From the NCBI GenBank assembly GCA_044361315.1, contig JBIKJA010000006.1, positions 1 to 64,000 of the forward strand: a DNA stretch of 64,000 nucleotides, read 5' to 3'. Positions 60,935-64,000 of the stretch are shown here, piece after piece. Source of the stretch: Crocinitomix sp044361315. Its GTDB lineage: Bacteria; Bacteroidota; Bacteroidia; Flavobacteriales_D; Crocinitomicaceae. The position numbers and the translations under genes were made by a program. Every line of letters starts with the position of its first letter. The first letter of the stretch is position 1. Below the pieces are notes generated by a model, which saw only the letters and a list, made by a program, of their open reading frames with translations, was not told where the DNA came from and did no database searches.

Positions 60935-61990
60935 ATGATTGACAAACCAACGAAACGACCGCTGATTATTTCTGGCCCTTGTAGTGCCGAGACGCCCGAC
61001 CAACTTTTGCACACTGCATTGGAGTTAAAGGCGACGGGAAAGGTGGATATTTTGCGTGCCGGGATTTGGAAACCTCGTACCCGCCCAAATTCGTTTGAAG
61101 GGGTTGGGGAGGTAGGTTTAAAATGGTTAATTGATGCCGGCTTGGAGACTGGCCTACCTGTTATTACGGAGGTTGCGAATGCGAAACATGTGGAAGCCGC
61201 CCTTAAAGCTGGTTTTACTAAATTGTGGATTGGCGCCCGCACCACCGTGAACCCTTTTACGGTGCAAGAAATTGCGGATGCTTTGCAGGGAACGGGAATT
61301 GAAATTTTGGTGAAAAATCCGATTAACCCGGATTTAAATTTATGGATTGGGGCGATTGAACGGCTTAAAAATGCCGGACTTGAACATGTGGATGCGATTC
61401 ACAGAGGTTTTTCGTCAGTAGAAAATAAAACTTACCGCAATGCGCCGATGTGGGAAATTCCGTTGGCTTTAAAACAAGAATTCCCGGGTATTGTATTGAT
61501 TTGCGACCCGAGCCACATTACGGGTAAACGTGATTTATTGCAACAAGTGGCGCAAAAGGCAATGGATTTAATTTACGACGGCTTGATGCTAGAAGCGCAT
61601 ATTGACCCTGCCAACGCATGGAGCGACGCCGAACAGCAGGTGACTCCGAAAAATTTAGCTGTTTTATTGGATTCCCTGATTTTGCGCTCGGAACATTCGG
61701 AAAATGTTGAACTAAATTCGGAATTGGCGATTTTAAGGCAAAAAATTGATTTGATTGATGAAGAAATTACCGCCCTGTTTGCTAAACGAATGGGAGTAAT
61801 TGAACATATTGGTCGGTATAAACGCGACCACCACATTACGATTTTACAGCCCAACCGTTGGCGTGAAATTCAACAAAAACAGCTTAAAAACGGTCAGAAA
61901 AACGGCCTTTCGGCGAAGTTTATTGCGAAATATTTAGAGGCTTTACACCAAGAATCGATTCGCCACCAAACGGCGATTATGAATAAATAA
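60935..61990 (+). CDS. Bifunctional DAHP synthase / chorismate mutase
   Basis: The 351-aa fusion has an N-terminal KDO8P-synthase-like (type Ibeta) DAHP synthase (about 1-255: IISGPCSAETPDQLL, LRAGIWKPRTRPNSFEGVG, ICDPSHITGKRDLL) and a C-terminal AroQ chorismate mutase (about 260-345: ILRQKIDLIDEEITALFAKRM and RWREIQQKQLKNG). The enzyme catalyses the first shikimate step and the branch to Phe/Tyr; in Bacteroidota homologues the mutase part contributes to feedback control. The aroA start overlaps the stop (TAATG). Confidence 0.95.
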   Translation: MIDKPTKRPLIISGPCSAETPDQLLHTALELKATGKVDILRAGIWKPRTRPNSFEGVGEVGLKWLIDAGLETGLPVITEVANAKHVEAALKAGFTKLWIGARTTVNPFTVQEIADALQGTGIEILVKNPINPDLNLWIGAIERLKNAGLEHVDAIHRGFSSVENKTYRNAPMWEIPLALKQEFPGIVLICDPSHITGKRDLLQQVAQKAMDLIYDGLMLEAHIDPANAWSDAEQQVTPKNLAVLLDSLILRSEHSENVELNSELAILRQKIDLIDEEITALFAKRMGVIEHIGRYKRDHHITILQPNRWREIQQKQLKNGQKNGLSAKFIAKYLEALHQESIRHQTAIMNK

Positions 61991-63234
61991 TGGATATTTT
62001 TATACCTCATACATCATTGATTTACAAGGTGGTAATTCCCGCGTCAAAGAGTTACGCCCAGCGCGCCATTTTAGCCGCCTCACTTTGTGAAGATGCGAGC
62101 TTTTTGACAAATTGTGGGACAAGTGATGATGTAAAACACGTAAAAGAAATTGCGCGTTGTTTTGGTGCCGAATTGACCACCGAAGGTCCCATTCTTTCAA
62201 TGAAAGGGCGGATTAATGCCCCAACCCCTGATTTATTTGTTGGGGAATCTGGTTTAGGAATTCGGTTGGCGGTGCCAATTGCGGGTGTTTTGATGAAAGA
62301 GGTTTCAGTTACAGGACACGGAAGTATTTTAAAACGTCCGATGCGAGAATTTAACCAATTTTTGCCTCAGATGGGGTTGAATTACAAAGATGCGAATGGT
62401 TTTTTGCCTTTGTCGTTAACCGGAAAGGCCAGGGGGGGGGAAATTGAATTGGATGGGAGTTTGAGTTCGCAATACCTTTCTGGATTATTGATGGCCTTGC
62501 CTATGTTGAAGGAGGATTCGGTGATTGTTGTGAATAAGTTGACGAGTAAACCTTATATAGACATTACCTTGGATGTATTGGAACGTTTTTCGATTGTGGT
62601 AAGGCACGAGAATTATGAAAGATTTTGGATTGGGGGGGGACAAAAGTATCGCGCCAATTCGTTTAAAATTGAAGGGGATTATAGCGGGGCATCGAATTGG
62701 ATGGTTTTTGGTGCGATTACAAAGGACATTGATTTGTTTGGTTTACGAAAAGACAGTCGGCAAGGGGACAAAGCAATGTTGGATGCTTTGCGAGCGGCGC
62801 AGGTTAATTTTTCGTGGCAAGGAGATGTTTTAAGGATTGAAAAATCGACCGTTGAACCTTTTGAGTTTGATGCGACAGAATGTCCCGATTTGTTTCCTGC
62901 CTTGGTGGTATTGGCGGCTGCTGCTACTGGTAAATCTACCTTAATTGGCGCAAATCGGCTGGTACATAAAGAAAGTGATCGGGCAAGTGTTTTGCAAAAA
63001 GAATTTGGGAAACTTGGGTTGGAAATTGTTCGAGAAGAAGATCGATTATTCGTGCTGGGTACAGGCAAATTGTCAGAAGGTGAAATTGATGCGCATAACG
63101 ACCATCGAATTGCCATGGCGGGGGCGATTGCAAGTGCCTTGACCGATTCAGGCATTACCATCAAAGGAGCGGAATGTGTGGCTAAAAGTTACCCAGATTT
63201 TTGGGAGAACTATATCCCCAAGTGTTTGGCGTGA
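61990..63234 (+). CDS. aroA: 3-phosphoshikimate 1-carboxyvinyltransferase (EPSP synthase)
   Basis: The 414-aa inside-out alpha/beta barrel has VIPASKSYAQRAILAASL (about 15-32), SSQYLSGLLMALP, and NDHRIAMAGAIASAL near 375. The substrate loop usually written GNAGT reads GESGLGIRL here (about 83-91), a variant from the textbook form. The first base of its ATG is the last base of the upstream TAA. The 3' end overlaps the converging glycosyltransferase by 25 nt. Confidence 0.93.
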   Translation: MDIFIPHTSLIYKVVIPASKSYAQRAILAASLCEDASFLTNCGTSDDVKHVKEIARCFGAELTTEGPILSMKGRINAPTPDLFVGESGLGIRLAVPIAGVLMKEVSVTGHGSILKRPMREFNQFLPQMGLNYKDANGFLPLSLTGKARGGEIELDGSLSSQYLSGLLMALPMLKEDSVIVVNKLTSKPYIDITLDVLERFSIVVRHENYERFWIGGGQKYRANSFKIEGDYSGASNWMVFGAITKDIDLFGLRKDSRQGDKAMLDALRAAQVNFSWQGDVLRIEKSTVEPFEFDATECPDLFPALVVLAAAATGKSTLIGANRLVHKESDRASVLQKEFGKLGLEIVREEDRLFVLGTGKLSEGEIDAHNDHRIAMAGAIASALTDSGITIKGAECVAKSYPDFWENYIPKCLA

Positions 63235-63995
63235 ATTGAAGTTTTGGCTGGATTCCAAGGATCGGAATAAGAACGTTTGAAAAAAATTTCTTGTATGTAA
63301 GCAATTGTTCGGACAATCCGTAAAAACATCCCAAAATAAAATACCATACACGGCAAATAAATTATAAAATAAGACATGGGAATGTGGTTTTTTTGTCGGT
63401 ACCACGAATACACAATAAATTTAACAATATTGGATGCTGTGTAAAGTAAAATATTTGTGACAAAGATATTAAGAAACAATGGTCGGTAAAATGTCAACAT
63501 GAATACCAAATAAAAATACCATTTAAAGTTGAGTACTACGTTATAAAGTATGTTTTCAAATGCCCCAATAAAATCCAAAAATTTAAACGCTTTGCTTGGA
63601 TAAAGTACATCTTTGTGTTTTCGCATCCTGAACCTTACTAACGATTTATCCCAACGCAACCGTTGTTTTACTAATTTTTTAAACGTGTTTGGCACCGAGG
63701 TTAAACAATTTGCATCTTGTGCAAATTTAATTTTATAGCCTTTTTTACGAATTTTTACCGTGATATCTCCATCTAAACCCGGACCAATATCCCAACCCTT
63801 TATTTGTTGAATAACATCGGTACGGAAGGCACCAAATGCTCCGGAAACAATTCTATAAATTCCTAAATACGAAGTCACGACCCTACCCGCCGTGATAGTG
63901 TTGTAATATTCGATTCCTTGCAGGGTAGTTGCCAAACTTTCTTTATAATTCCTGACATTTACATTTCCCCCAACTGCTCCAACACGTTCATCCAT
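63210..63995 (-). CDS. Glycosyltransferase family 2, membrane-anchored (5' end outside window)
   Basis: The visible 261 residues are the C-terminal part of a GT2 enzyme: GAFGAFRTDVI, the DGDI acidic motif, VPNTFKKLVKQRLRWDKS (the QxxRW motif of processive synthases), then about four membrane helices (IGAFENILYNVVLN, YFIIYLPCMVFYFGMF). This layout resembles cellulose, hyaluronan and poly-GlcNAc synthases. The nucleotide-binding N-terminus lies beyond 64000 and the frame remains open at the edge. Confidence 0.88.
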   Translation of the reverse strand: MDERVGAVGGNVNVRNYKESLATTLQGIEYYNTITAGRVVTSYLGIYRIVSGAFGAFRTDVIQQIKGWDIGPGLDGDITVKIRKKGYKIKFAQDANCLTSVPNTFKKLVKQRLRWDKSLVRFRMRKHKDVLYPSKAFKFLDFIGAFENILYNVVLNFKWYFYLVFMLTFYRPLFLNIFVTNILLYTASNIVKFIVYSWYRQKNHIPMSYFIIYLPCMVFYFGMFLRIVRTIAYIQEIFFKRSYSDPWNPAKTSIHAKHLGI

Positions 63996-64000
63996 AAAAA

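Noticed and set aside
62679..63164. 161-codon open frame opposite aroA
   Set aside because: It is antisense to a well-supported gene with clear motifs. Its composition (Ser, Ala, Pro rich) is that of a shadow frame.

Overview
The window is chromosomal DNA from a member of the Bacteroidota, most likely Flavobacteriales and possibly close to Crocinitomicaceae/Fluviicola (the family is an inference, not shown). Four things point there: AT-rich DNA; promoters of the TTG-N19-21-TAnnTTTG type; type IX secretion (T9SS) C-terminal sorting domains; and gene families largely typical of the phylum, such as the HYC_CC_PP protein, eukaryote-like ProRS, CotH proteins and a DAHP synthase-chorismate mutase fusion.

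Layout. 1-370: the 5' end of a leftward rRNA operon with two tandem promoters; the 16S gene runs off the left edge. 719-3982: ftsK and a LolA-like carrier. 4145-7613 (minus): a GlcD-type FAD oxidase, a STAS protein, pyrB and pyrR. 7839-7987: a long-hairpin RNA with the architecture of 6S RNA. 8045-10059: an FAD amine oxidase and an outer-membrane protein. 10060-10721: a gene-free stretch holding a GC-rich palindromic element and a second inverted-repeat unit with its own promoter-like box. 10722-17293 (minus): two likely operons, one with a membrane patatin, a barrel protein, a GDPD and SUI1/YciH, the other with an O-methyltransferase, threonine aldolase and two small envelope proteins. 17444-21986 (minus): a metal-uptake set (HYC_CC_PP, TonB receptor, HMA protein) and an M23 peptidase secreted by T9SS. 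22094-22976: gene debris, including a wrecked IS4-type transposase.

23133-35994 is the most striking part: a collinear run of phospho-signalling genes. It holds three Ser/Thr kinases plus the relic of a fourth, one PP2C phosphatase and six FHA modules. Nearly every membrane protein in it joins a cytoplasmic phospho-module (kinase, phosphatase or FHA) to a different periplasmic or membrane effector: SH3b, vWA, a TSP3/Cys-repeat tail, an M48 protease, or an ABC-2 exporter. No type VI secretion genes accompany it. I propose a phosphorylation-controlled envelope system; its output is unknown.

36770-40693: a small conserved protein, then an Nramp-fold transporter lacking the metal-binding residues, translationally coupled to 5-oxoprolinase pxpABC. 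40897-41214: an orphan T9SS sorting domain. 41389-44424 (minus): a FadL/OmpP1-like protein and a repetitive Trp/Asn/Gly/Ser lipoprotein. 44503-51687: housekeeping genes (proS, two identical tRNA-Glu genes, rpsT, ung, hemE), an OmpA-like protein and a UMF1-type MFS protein. 51749-58554 (minus): a cell-surface cluster with a metallophosphatase-like protein, two CotH-family proteins flanking an O-antigen ligase, and a small membrane protein. 58738-63995: an acyltransferase, rfbA, the shikimate genes for DAHPS-chorismate mutase and aroA, and a family 2 glycosyltransferase cut by the right edge.
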